A stretch of 64,000 nucleotides of DNA from Microcebus murinus (taxonomy: Eukaryota; Chordata; Mammalia; Primates; Cheirogaleidae), in contig NC_134110.1 of the NCBI RefSeq assembly GCF_040939455.1, positions 442,001-506,000 on the forward strand. Direction: 5' to 3'. Position 1 is the first letter of the stretch. Every line of letters begins with the position of its first letter. Position numbers and translations under genes: made by a program. A model generated the notes under the pieces. That model saw nothing but the letters and a program-made list of their open reading frames with translations. It was not told the DNA's origin and made no database searches. Below, piece after piece: positions 45,576 through 55,980 of this stretch.

Positions 45576-45810
45576 GAGCACTCGAGGTTTCAAAGCTTCC
45601 GGGATGCAGAGGCAAGTTCTGAAAGTAATTGCTGGCCCTCACACCCTCTGTGTAGCCCAGAAAATCCCAATCTGAAGCTCAGACCCTGCCCTGAGCCTTT
45701 ATGGGACAGGGCGGCTGGAAGAACAAACAGTCCTGGGGGAGGGGAGGACTTACCTGCCTGCTATAAAAGCCTGTTTTGAATCGACAGTAACAAGAACAGC
45801 TACAGTGCAG

Positions 45811-46053
45811 ATGCACAGAGAAAACTGCATGGAAATCACACAAAGAGGACCCAGACCCAGCTCAACTTACATGAGGGACTACAGCGTACGACGAACCGCA
45901 CGTCAGCAAGCAGTGTGGATGGGAGATTTAATAAATCTTGTTGGAATACCGAGCGCTGGATTTGAAAAAGGAATTGGATTCACACCTTACCCTGTCCGCC
46001 AAAATCAAAGTCAAATATTTAAAGACAACAAGCCGCAGGGAAACGCAGCGTAG
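45811..46053 (+). CDS. Unrecognised 80-codon ORF, doubtful gene
   Basis: An ATG-started frame of 80 codons lies outside tandem repeats and in sequence less GC-rich than its surroundings. The product is mixed, basic and soluble-looking, with a DLINLVGIPSAGFEKGIGF stretch in the middle. There is no signal peptide, membrane segment or domain that I recognise. TATAAAAG at 45,762-45,769 is 41 bp before the ATG, close to TATA-to-start distance only if the 5' leader is very short. It could be a chance frame, an exon, or a remnant of a transposon or endogenous retroelement. I do not assign a function. Confidence 0.2.
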   Translation: MHRENCMEITQRGPRPSSTYMRDYSVRRTARQQAVWMGDLINLVGIPSAGFEKGIGFTPYPVRQNQSQIFKDNKPQGNAA

Positions 46054-46761
46054 TGCAGAATTCGCCACTTGCCGACCCTCTTGGAAGTGAGGGGCAGGGA
46101 GGAAACGTCTCTCGCGGGGTGACTGCTGTGTGCCACAGGAACACACCTCCATCTCAGTCCCTACGGCAACCTCGGGACGGCCGTGACTCTCGACTTCCTG
46201 ATAACATGGGAACCACGCTTGAGAAACCCAGTTATTTCCTCAAAGTTGAACAGGGTGTGAGCCGCAGCGTGTCCCCTCCACGTCCTGGGCTGCCCGACGC
46301 CTGCCCCGGGGTGCGGGGAGCCGTGGCCGCCCCGGTCCAGGACGCAGAGCCCCAGTCCCGCCCCAGACGGGCCGGGCAGGTGGGGAGCCAGCAGGTCAGA
46401 GCCGAGGTTTGGGGAGGCGGCGGCCAGGTGTGGAGCGCCCGGGCGAGTGTGGCCGGGAGCGGGAGGCAGCAGGTGGGTCCGGGGGCCGCAGGGGCCCCCA
46501 GTGCTGCCCGGAGCCGGGGAGGAGGCTGAGCCGCGGGTCCCAGGGGAGGCGGACGTTTGACGGAGCCGCTGTATGCGTGTGAGCCTCGGTCTGTCACCGT
46601 CCCGGCTGGCTCCCCGAACGCCAGGTCCCACCTGTCCCGACTCCTCTTTACGGGGGGCCGCAGGGGGTCTGGGGTGCCGCAAAACAGCAGGTGAGTTGGA
46701 CAAGGAGAGGCGGGCTTAACTGTGCTTCTGCCCCTTCCCAGGTGTGTGCACTAACAGCAGC
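46054..46761. other. CpG-rich unique sequence
   Basis: 46,260-46,620 is strongly CpG-rich (GGCCGGGAGCGGGAGGC, GCCGCGGGTCCC). It may be a small CpG island, but no gene start can be placed. Confidence 0.4.
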
Positions 46762-47308
46762 TCTGAGCCTCAGTTTCCCCCTTTTACAACAGGGCGACAA
46801 TGCCTTGGTCTCCCCCTTTGACAACAGGACAACGGTGCCTCAGTCTCCCCCTTTGTGCAACAGGTCGACGGTGCTTCGATCTCCCCCTCTGTGCAATAGG
46901 ACGACGGTGCCTCAGTCTCCCCCTCTGTGCAATAGGACGACGGTGCCTCAGTCTCCCCCTCTGTACAACAGGGCGATAGTGCCTCAGTCTCCCCCTGTGT
47001 ACAACAGGGCGATGGCGCCTCGGTCTCCCCCTCTGTACAACAGGACGACAGTGCCTCGGTCTCCCCCTCTGTACAACAGGACGACAGTGCCTCGGTCTCC
47101 CCCTCTGTACAACAGGACGACAGTGCCTCGGTCTCCCCCTCTGTACAACAGGCGACGGTGCCTCAGTCTCCCCCTCTGTACAACAGGACGACAGTACCTC
47201 AGTCTCCCCCTCTGTGCAACAGGACGACAGTGCCTCAGTCTCCCCCTCTGTGCAACAGGACGACAGTGCCTCGGTCTCCCCCTCTGTGCAACAGGACGAC
47301 AGTGCCTA
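46762..47308. repeat. 36-bp minisatellite, ~15 copies, seeded by a MIR tail
   Basis: The unit is CTCGGTCTCCCCCTCTGTAC followed by AACAGGACGACAGTGC. The first copy begins GAGCCTCAGTTTCCCCCTTT, the canonical MIR 3' phrase. Copies become more uniform in the middle (46,990-47,150). One unit near 47,150 lacks 3 bp-type sequence (CAGGCGACGG), and the last runs into GTGCCTACGTCACAG. The unit length is 36, so frames stay open. Confidence 0.95.
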
Positions 47309-49819
47309 CGTCACAGAATTCACGTGGGGATTGACGAGACGGCTCAGGTGACACGCAGGCCCAGGAAAAGGTGCGGCGTGGCGCCGGGTCGGCACCTGCG
47401 GACCAGCCTGGTGCAGAACTCGCGCCTGCCAGCGTTCGCCGCCCGTCAGCCCTGCGGAAAGCTGCGGCCCCGGGAAGGGGCTTACCAGGCCAGGTCTGCT
47501 TGGCAGACGAGGGCTTCGCATTTTCCATCAGTCACCGTCGAGACACTTCACTCTGGGAAACTGAGTCGAGCCGCGTCACGGCGCGGGGATCGTGAGCTGT
47601 GATTCCAGCCGCCCGCGCAAGGTGAGAACGTGGTCCGGCCGGCGGCTTCCCGCAGCAACAGACAAGCCTCTGCAGACAGTTCCCGCGATCACCACCTGCC
47701 ACCTGCACGGACCTTCGCCGCGTGAGGGGAGCTGCCCACGCCCACGATCACACCCAGCCCGCCCTCACGGCAGCCCATTTCGTAGATGGGAAAGTTAAGG
47801 CTCCGAGAGGCGAAAGGACGTGCGTAGGTCGTGCCCAGTGGCTGGAGACAGAGCTGGAGCTGGACTCCGTGCGCTGAGCTCCAGCCACCTCTGCCCACCC
47901 ATGTCGTGGACGCCGGCACAGGCGTCCGGGCCCAGCGTCCTGTCCGTCCCCCGGCAGCTCAGGGGGAACTGCAGGGGTGGGCTGCGCAGACGGCTCCATT
48001 TGCTGCCCGGTCGCTGGGGGTCTGGGGGTCAGCCTGGCCCGGAAGCTGCTCAGCACCTAATGGGAGAAACGGACGGGTGAGCAGAGACTCGCAACACAGC
48101 GAGACTCGTGCTGGGAAGGAGCCGGACGGGGAATGCGGAGGAGGAGGCAGCGGAAGGCGTGGTTGGCAGCCCCGCGCTGGGGAGAGCTGGGCCGGGAGCA
48201 TCGAGCCGGACGGGGGCGGGGACGGCTCGGGGAGGAGGCGCAGGGAGAACTGGCAGCAGGGAGCCGGCCGGGCAGTTCTGGCTTCCCACCAGCAGGTGCC
48301 CGGAGCCGGCCCTATATCTCCCGTGCCAGAGGGACAGACAGCCACAGGGGCGCACGGGCAGGTTTGAAAGAAGAGGAACATCGCACGACGGGGAACTGCT
48401 ATTCCACACCCGGGCGACAGGCGCCTCACCCCGAACTTTCCTGAGTTTAGCACCAAAGCCCTCCTTCCCGAAGACCCCCCCCAGTCCCGAGCGAGTCGGG
48501 GTGGGCGGTCACCCCACTCAGACCGCAGGCTGGAAGGGCAGCGTGCGTCCTTGTATTCTGCAAACCCTTGAGAGACCCTCCGACCGGCACAAAGGCATTA
48601 GTGGGTTAGTTGCAAACATTTAAAATATGCTGCCAGGTTTTGAAACCCTGAGTGGAGGAAAATATAAAATTCCTTATAGTTTAAATGTTTAAATGCGGCG
48701 AGGGTTTTGGTATTCGGGAGGCTCCAGCCATGGGCAAAGCGTGGAAGACATAGAGGTAGGTGAGAGATAGCAGGGCATATTTCGGGGCCGGCAGAGAGAA
48801 AGTCCGGGCACGGGAGCCATGCCTTTGTGCAGGAAGGGCGGTCCTGGGAGTGACTTGGGGGGCGGGCAGGCAGCGGTCACAGGGCTCCGCGGGCCAGCAG
48901 GCTGGGGCTCCATCTCACGGGAGATTCCATCCTGTAGCCCCAGGGAGCCAAAAGAGACATCAGGCAGAGAGATGTCACGGTTGGGCCAGGAAGCGCACGT
49001 GGACGCCCAGGATGGGGGTCGTAGAGGCCAAGACCGTGCCAGGGGCTGCCGGGACCACCCGGATGCAGCTCTGGGGAGGAAGAGGAGCGAGGGCAGGACC
49101 CAGTGACCGGCTGGTCGACTGAGGGTCACGTGTGGCTGGGGGGACTCGCAGGGTCCTGGGGAGGAGGCACTGGCCACTGCCAGGCAAGGATGTGCCATGG
49201 CCCATTTACAGGGCGGGGGATGAACACAGAACAAAGAGACACAAAAGGAAGACCCAGACACACACAAAGACGGTTACAAGACTCAAGTGCCCAGTGCACC
49301 GGTCAGTTTATTTTCATACTTTAAAAAATCAAAGTTAGCTCCTTATACATGACCGCCCAGGCATTGCAGCAATGGCCATAGATTCCGGAACACATAGCCT
49401 TAAGGACACAGATGTCCCCTGACTCAAGGTTTCCAGGCGGTTGCTCTAGGCGCCAGGTATAGATCATAGACCGAGATTAGCAAGGATGGGCAAGGCAGCC
49501 ACGGGAGGCATTTTCCGTCCCCAGTTCCTCTAGACTGACACCTGGTGGCTGTGCCTGGCTTAGGTTGCCCCTCCCTTGAGGGGTCTTACCTGTCATTGAC
49601 TAACCAGCCATCTTATGGGGCTTAAGCAGCAATCACAGGAACAATGTGTTTATCGTGTGGCCTCCAGACACCCACTGCCGTGGGGCGGGGCCGCTCTTGA
49701 TTACTTGCAGGAACTCAGGTCCTTTGTTATGCCTCCAGGCAGCAACCTTGTTTGTCACAAGGACCCTGTCTGGAACACATTACTCTCAAATTCTCTGGGA
49801 AGAGCACATACATTACTCA
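47309..49819. other. 2.5 kb mostly unique sequence with one MIR fragment
   Basis: An antisense MIR-like stretch is at 47,775-47,870 (TTTCGTAGATGGGAAAGTTA, CCGAGAGGCGAAAGGACG). The sequence is CpG-rich up to 48,500 and of mixed composition after that. A minus-strand frame of 192 codons at 48,689-49,267 has no recognisable domain. The segment at about 49,300-49,800 may be a decayed LTR-like repeat, but I cannot show this. Confidence 0.4.
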
Positions 49820-49830
49820 CTAAATTTAAT

Positions 49831-50171
49831 CCTTTTTTTAATTTTTAATTTTGAGACAGAGTCTCACTGTGTTGCCCAGGCTAGAGTGAGTGCCGTGGCG
49901 TCAGCCTAGCTCACAGCAACCTCAAACTCCTGGGCTCAAGCGATCCTCCTGCCTCAGCCTCTCAAGTAGCTGGGACTACAGGCATGCGCCACCATGCCCG
50001 GCTAATTTTTTCTCTCTCTATATTAGTTGGCCAATGAATTTCTTTCTGTTTATAGTACAGACGGGGTCTCGCTCTTGCTCAGGCTGGTTTCGAACTCCTG
50101 ACCTTGAGCGATCCGCCCGCCTTGGCCTCCCAGAGTGCTGGGATCACAGGCGTGAGCCACCTCTCTCGGCC
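49831..50171 (-). mobile_element. Alu SINE, antisense, first of a same-site pair
   Basis: A complete Alu flanked by CTAAATTTAAT at 49,820-49,830 and 50,172-50,182. The downstream copy of this duplication was then used as the target of the next Alu. Confidence 0.95.
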
Positions 50172-50186
50172 CTAAATTTAATTCTT

Positions 50187-50526
50187 TTTTTTTTTTTTTT
50201 TTTTTTTTTTGAGACAGAGTCTCGCTTTGTTGCCCAGGCTAGAGTGAGTGCCGTGGCGTCAGCCTAGCTCACAGCAACCTCAAACTCCTGGGCTCAAGTG
50301 ATCCTTCTGCCTCAGCCTCCCGGGTAGCTGGGACTACAGGCATGCGCCACCATGCCCGGCTAATTTTTATATATATATATCAGTTGGCCAATTAATTTCT
50401 TTCTATTTATAGTAGAGACGGGGTCTCGCTCTTGCTCAGGCTGGTTTTGAACTCCTGACCTTGAGCAATCCGCCCGCCTCGGCCTCCCAAGAGCTAGGAT
50501 TACAGGCGTGAGCCACAGCGCCCGGC
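50187..50526 (-). mobile_element. Alu SINE, antisense, second insertion at the same site
   Basis: Flanked by CTAAATTTAATTCTT at 50,172-50,186 and 50,527-50,541. It has diagnostic features CTCGCTTTGTTGCC, CTCCCAAGAGCTAGGATTAC and GAGCCACAGCGCCCGG, shared with the Alu at 52,869, from which it differs at about three sites. Confidence 0.96.
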
Positions 50527-50541
50527 CTAAATTTAATTCTT

Positions 50542-52868
50542 AAACCAGGAAAGTATGATGTCCGTCCCCAACAGGGATGTGAGAAGGGAAGTGGCTTCGG
50601 GGAGGTGACGTGTGTGGCTTCGGATGTGCTGCTGGGCTCTGGGGACAGCAAGGACTTGGGGGTCTGGAACTTGGGGGACAAATGCAGGCCGGAGAGAAAT
50701 GCCTGGGTGTCGCTCACCCTCCAAGTCCCAGGTGGAGGACGCTGGTGACAACGGGAGGGGCTGCAGCCCAGGGGCGAGGCGACGGCTGGTCCTTCCCTCC
50801 CAGGGGCGGGGCTGGTGGCTGGACCGGCCGCACCAGGGTGGGGTCCTCAGAGCATGCGCAGTCTGTCCTTTCTCGTGTGACCCAGTTCTAGATGGAATGA
50901 CACGCATAACGACCTTCTCAGGATGGCGCGCTCAGGAGCTAATGAACGCGCCCCGGGCTCATTATGCAGAGAGCCAGTCGTGCGCCCACAGGCCAGGCGG
51001 GTCATCCGCGCATGGTCTCTCCTCCCCCACCCCCGGGTCTGGAGTTGCCCGGGGCTGCAGGGCTCGGCCCTGGTGTCCCGCTGGGCGTCCGGAAGCTTAA
51101 GCAATGGTCTCGCTGCTCAGAACGGTCTCAGAACCATCCTGGCGTGCGGGTCCCCATTAAGGTCTCGGTGAGGGAAGCGGGTAAGACCGGCACAGCCCGC
51201 GTGTGACCTGGGACCCGCCTCCCTCCGCATCTCCGTGCAATGCAGGTGCCTAGCGCCCGGCAGAGCCCTGGAGCCCCAGCCCAGACCCGGGAGGACATGA
51301 TTCTAGGCAACAAAAACACACCACGGCTGGCTGGTGCACGAATCAGAAATACTGAAACATAGTTCAAAGCAAGGAGTTAAAATGGTAATTTTTCACCACC
51401 TTCTTTATTCATTCAGTAAATACGCGTCAAATGCCCTCGAAGGCTCGGTGAGCAGGGCTAGCAGGGCGCGGGGAGACGGGAGCGCGCACAGCCTGGGCCG
51501 GGCCCTCTAGGAGTCCCGCGCACGGTGCGGACCGAGGTAGGGGCTACAGGTGCGAGACACGTGGGGGGCGGGGAGGCCGGCAGGGGCTGCTGTGGGGTCC
51601 CAGCCCCAAGGCGTCAGCCCGTCTCTGCTTCCCTAAGAAAACCTGCCAGGGCGCCCTGGGCCTGCGGCCCCCTTGGTGAGGAGCCCCCGGTCCTGGGGCG
51701 TAATGGGCCGCCGGGAGCATTCCGGGTGTCAGTGCGCATTGATCCCTCAACTCGCCACTGAACTATTTTTAACTGGCTGTCGCCATGGCAGCGCGAGAAC
51801 CGCGGGGAAAGACTTGGCCTCTCTGACAGCCTCCGCGATGCCCGGCCGCCCGCCCTCTCCCTCGCTTAATCCGCTGTGCGCCGCAGCCCAACGGTCTCTG
51901 CAAATCCACACCCGCTACTGCCGGATCCGGAGCCGGGGCTTCTCCGCGCGCTTCCTCGGCTGCAAAGGGTGGGGGGGCGGGGGGTTAATTTAAAAAAAAA
52001 GAAAGAAAGAAAAAGAAAACTCCCTTCTTGAGACTGTTGTCGGGGCTAAACCAGGTTATTAAGGAGCTGGAAAGCGCGGCCGCCCCGTGGTCAGTGTCTG
52101 TCGTCCAGGTCTGAGTCACCCGGGGACACCCACCTGCTCCCCTGCGGACCCCTCTCGGCATTTGGTGGACGCACGTCCACGAGTCTGGGAACCCGGGCAG
52201 CCCCACTCACTTTCATCGCCGACGTCCTTGGTGATGTCGGGCGTGTTTGCCCTGTTTCCAGGTTTCGGGGCGCCCCTGCCTCCCCCCATCCTCCAGGCTG
52301 CGTGGGCGTTGGCGGCCGCACGGAGCGCTCAGACCTCCACTGCGTCGCGGTTGTGTCCTGCGTCCTGCGTCCTGCGCCCTCGCTGGGTTCCACGCCTGGA
52401 GCGCGGGGACTGCGCGTCTCCGTGTCTTCTCACCTGTCCACCTGCGCCGGCGCCGGGCCCCGCTGACGTTAGGGGACCCCGGGCCGGGGAGGCGACTTCC
52501 GAGGGTGAGAAGAGCTGCAAGGACTGGAGTCCGGTGTGCGGGGAGGACGGTGGGGGGAGGGAAGGCTCCGCCATCGCCTCCACCATCACCTCCACCGAGT
52601 GCCCACAGCAGCCCCACCTCGGGCAAGAGGATGCCGAGGCTCAAAGACCCGAGCCAGCTGCCGGGCCCTTTGAGAAAGTGGCTGGGAGCACGCACCTGCC
52701 AGGAGGCCTGCTCTGGGGCTCTTGCCTTTCCCCTCTGGGAGGAGGAAGGCGTCGGGGGTCCCAGAGAAGGCCAGGGGTTCCAGGCTCCGGGCAGGAGCCA
52801 TCCCTGCCTTCATCTTCCTCTCTTTCCCAGGCTTGTTTGTAAAAATAACCTGTTTCTCTCGTTTTTAT
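50542..52868. other. 2.3 kb unique sequence with CpG-rich block
   Basis: 51,440-52,530 is CpG-rich (GGAGCGCGCACAGCC, GCGCGAGAACCGCGGGG, TCCGCGCGCTTCCTCGG). At 51,403 ATTCATTCAGTAAATACGCG resembles an L2/MIR end. Frames are open on both strands. No gene is recognised, although the CpG block is a candidate regulatory island. Confidence 0.4.
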
Positions 52869-53207
52869 CTTTTTTTTTTTTTTTTTTTTTGAGACAGAGT
52901 CTCGCTTTGTTGCCCAGGCTAGAGTGAGTGCCGTGGCGTCAGCCTAGCTCACAGCAACCTCAAACTCCTGGGCTCGAGTGATCCTTCTGCCTCAGCCTCC
53001 CGGGTAGCTGGGACTACAGGCATGCGCCACCATGCCCGGCTAATTTTTTTATATATATATCAGTTGGCCAATTAATTTCTTTCTATTTATAGTAGAGACG
53101 GGGTCTCGCTCTTGCTCAGGCTGGTTTTGAACTCCTGACCTTGAGCAATCCACCCGCCTCGGCCTCCCAAGAGCTAGGATTACAGGCGTGAGCCACAGCG
53201 CCCGGCC
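52869..53207 (-). mobile_element. Alu SINE, antisense, near-twin of the 50,187 copy
   Basis: It has the same diagnostic set as the 50,187 element. Visible differences are CTCAAGTG to CTCGAGTG, one shift in the T/AT run, and AATCCGCC to AATCCACC. Very young, or homogenised by gene conversion. Confidence 0.96.
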
Positions 53208-53542
53208 TCTTTTTTGTTTTTTGAGACAGAATCTCACTCTGTTGCCCAGGCTAGAGTGAGTGCCGTGGCGTCAGCCTCGCTCACAGCAACCTCAAACTCC
53301 TGGGCTCAAGCGATCCTCCTGCCTCAGCCTCCCGAGTAGCTGGGATTACAGGCATGTGCCACCACTCCTGGCTCATTTTTTGTATATATATTTTTAGCTG
53401 GCCAATTAATTTCTTTCTATTTTTAGTAGAGACAGGGTCTCGCTCTTGCTCAGGCTGCTTTTGAACTTCTGACCTGGAGCGATCCTCCCACCTCGGCCTC
53501 CCACAGTGCTAGAATTACAGGCGTGAGCCACCACGCTCGGCC
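53208..53542 (-). mobile_element. Alu SINE, antisense, abutting the previous one
   Basis: It begins in the T/G-rich run right after the previous Alu's end and finishes CACCACGCTCGGCC. It is an older, more diverged copy (GAGACAGAATCTCACTC). Confidence 0.94.
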
Positions 53543-53787
53543 AAATAACTTCTCTTTTTCTTCTAAAACAAGTGACTTACCCTTGGTAGGAAATCTCGAA
53601 ACATAGAGAAGCACAAAGAAAAGGAAAGCGAGCTATAATGCGATTACCCAGAGATAACCACTCTCAATATTTTGATATCTGGTCTTTTCTCAGTGGATAT
53701 TAGTGTGTGTTACGCACGCCCATACGTGTGTCCATGAATTGATTTATAGAAATGCACATGTTTATACCACGGCTGTTTTTAGAGACT
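53543..53787. other. Old LINE-like fragment, unassigned
   Basis: Text such as CATAGAGAAGCACAAAGAAA and CCCAGAGATAACCACTCTCA resembles ancient L1 3' UTR families, but I cannot assign it with confidence. Confidence 0.35.
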
Positions 53788-53892
53788 GGCATTATATCGT
53801 GGTTGGGAGCACAGACTCTGGAGCTGCATTGCCTGGGTTTTAATGTTGATCTTAACCTACCCGTGCCTCAGTTTCCTTGTCTGCAAAAGGTC
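53788..53892 (+). mobile_element. MIR SINE fragment
   Basis: GGGAGCACAGACTCTGGAGC, TGCCTGGGTTTTAATGTTGA and CCGTGCCTCAGTTTCCTTGT occur in MIR order, with the middle part deleted. Confidence 0.85.
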
Positions 53893-54349
53893 AAATTGGT
53901 TGGTGAAAGTCAGTGTCTCACTGTTGCCGGATTGGCAGTCCTTGGCTGGTCGTTTGAACTTCTTGCCCTCTGCTTTTTCAGCCTCTGCATCCCCGGATAA
54001 CCTGCGTCTTCGTAGTCCCTTCGACTTCTACGCCTTGGCTTCCTCCCAGTTAGACGTTGAATCCTGAACCGCTCACCTCTCTCCTGCTTAAACAAGTAAG
54101 CAAGACTCCGTGCCCAAGGCCGGGACCGCCTTTCTTGGTCGGCCGAACTTCCTGTGTGTTGTTCATGCCCGTGATTTTCACTCCCTCCCTCCCCTTCCTC
54201 AACCCCAGCCTGGAGGCTGCCCCGCCACAACCTGGGGGGGGGGGGGGAAGAGGCCACCAGTGACCTCCCGGTAGACAAGCCCACAAGGCGCCCTTTAGTC
54301 TCTGTTCTTGCCTGGCCAGGTGCGTTTGGCCCTGACGGCTGCTCCCTCT
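53893..54349. other. Unique sequence with a G13 run
   Basis: Single-copy sequence. An uninterrupted run of about 13 G at about 54,234 is prone to slippage and G-quadruplex formation. No gene. Confidence 0.45.
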
Positions 54350-54878
54350 TGCCTGCCCTGGACACACTCTCTCCTGCCCCTGCCCTGGCCCCTCTCTCCC
54401 TGCCCCCTGCCCCGGCCCCTCTCTCCCCTGCCCCTGCCCTGGCCCCTCTCTCTCCTGTCCCTGCCCTGGCTCCTCTCTCTCCTGCCCCTGCCCCGGCCCC
54501 TCTGTCTCCTTCCCCTGCCCTGGCTCTTCTTTCTCTTGCCCTTGCCCTGGCTCCTCTCTCCCCTGCCCCTGACCCGGCCCCTCTCTCCCCTGCCCCTGCC
54601 CCGGCCCCTCTCTCTCCTGCCCCTGCCCCGGCCCCTCTCTCCCCTGCCCCTGCCCCGGCCCCTCTCTCTCCTGCCCCTGCCCCGGCCCCTCTCTCCCCTG
54701 CCCCTGCCCTGGCTCCTCTCTCTCTTGCCCCTGCCCCGGCCCCTCTCTCTCCTGTCCCTGCCCTGGCCCCTCTCTCTCCTGCCCCTGCCCTGGCCCCTCT
54801 CTCTCCTGCCCCTGCCCCGGCCCCTCTCTCTCCTGTCCCTGCCCTGGCCCCTCTCTCTCCTGCCCCTGCCCTGACTGC
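54350..54878. repeat. 27-bp minisatellite, ~19 copies (C/T-rich)
   Basis: The unit is CTCTCTCCTGCCCCTGCCCC followed by GGCCCCT. Changes are mostly C/T (CCCC versus CCTG, TCCC versus CTCC). The plus strand is pyrimidine-rich and the minus strand G/A-rich. Because 27 is divisible by three, minus-strand frames of up to 362 codons (ERGARAGAG, REGPGQGQE) and a plus-strand Pro/Leu-rich frame stay open, which is not evidence of coding. Confidence 0.97.
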
Positions 54879-55913
54879 ACTCTCTCCTGGTCTCCTTGCG
54901 TGTGTTTCCCTCCTTGAATGTGCCGTTCCCAGTCTTCTCCCTGCTTCCTTCTGTTCCCTGAGACCCCGGCTGACCCCACCCCATTCCGATGTCTTCACTG
55001 CTTGTCGCTGGGGACCATCCCCAATCTCTGTCCTGACTGCAGCTGTTCTCCTGCGCTCAGACCCACTCGGTCAACCGGACCCCTCGGCTAGGACGACCCC
55101 TGAGCCACCAAACCTGTGCGTCTCAGCCTGAATCCGGCGCCTTCTGCAGGGGCCCGGCCCTCCCCCTCTGGCTTCTATCTTTGGACCGGGTCAGAACTGC
55201 GTCCCCGGTAAGCTGTCGGTGACTCATTTCAGAAGGAATCAAGGCAGAAATGACGTCAGTGGCTGACTTTTTGGCGTGAGAGTGCAGCGGGGCAGGCGGG
55301 GGCGGCCGGGCCTCCCGGTCACAGAAATGGAGGCATGGCTGGGCTTCACGTTCTGCTGTGGGAGGCAGACCGGATGCATGACAGACAGCGGACACTCGCC
55401 GTCACTACCCGAGCGGGAGCTGGTGAGACCAGGCTGATCGATCGCTTTGCGCCGAACGCCTGAGCTGGAAGAGCTCTCCAAGACCACGTGGTCTGGCTGT
55501 GGTCCTCATTTCCCGTGGAGCAGAGGGGACCTCAGACCTCCCCACCTCCCCTTATAGTGTCACTGTTCTGGGGCCACCAGGCATGGCTGTCACGGGCACT
55601 TCTGCCAGTGCCTGGGAGCTGGGGGCCCAGGTGGGGGCTTTGACCTGGCACTGCTCCCTGTCACTCCACACACCCCATCCCGAGACATCCGTGGAAACAG
55701 GTGGCCCCTGCTGCTTGCAGAGAACTGTCCCCTGTCTGGCCCCAGGCCCTGCAGTCACAGGAGGGCCTGTGCGGATAGACGTGTCCACAGCCCCGTGAAA
55801 GGAATGGCCTCTTTTTAAAAAGTTACTTATCACAGAAAACTCAAAACTCACCAAAAAGAGAGAGAAGAGCACAATGAACCCCATGTATCCGTTACCCAGC
55901 TTCCACTCAGTTC
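54879..55913. other. Unique sequence, no gene seen
   Basis: About 1 kb of moderate-to-high GC. No repeat or gene is recognised. The last 100 bp (CACAATGAACCCCATGTATC) looks like an old LINE end. Confidence 0.4.
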
Positions 55914-55980
55914 TTTTGTCTCAATCTGTGTTGCTACAAAGGAATCTCCGAGGCTGGGTAATTTATAAAGAAAAGAGGGT
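55914..55980 (-). mobile_element. MaLR LTR end fragment, antisense
   Basis: GTTGCTACAAAGGAATCTCC followed by GAGGCTGGGTAATTTATAAA is the antisense 3' end of THE1/MST-type LTRs. It is cut off by the T-run of the following L1. Confidence 0.75.

Noticed and set aside
48689..49267. A 192-codon minus-strand ORF as a gene
   Set aside because: It has no recognisable domain, low-complexity Ser/Pro/Cys composition, and no exon structure. It may come from decayed repeat sequence.
53910..54998. Arg-Gly-Ala and Gly-Pro-Gly-Gln repeat ORFs on the minus strand of the 27-bp array
   Set aside because: Three frames are open at once over the same repeats, which reflects unit length 27 and not selection on one frame.
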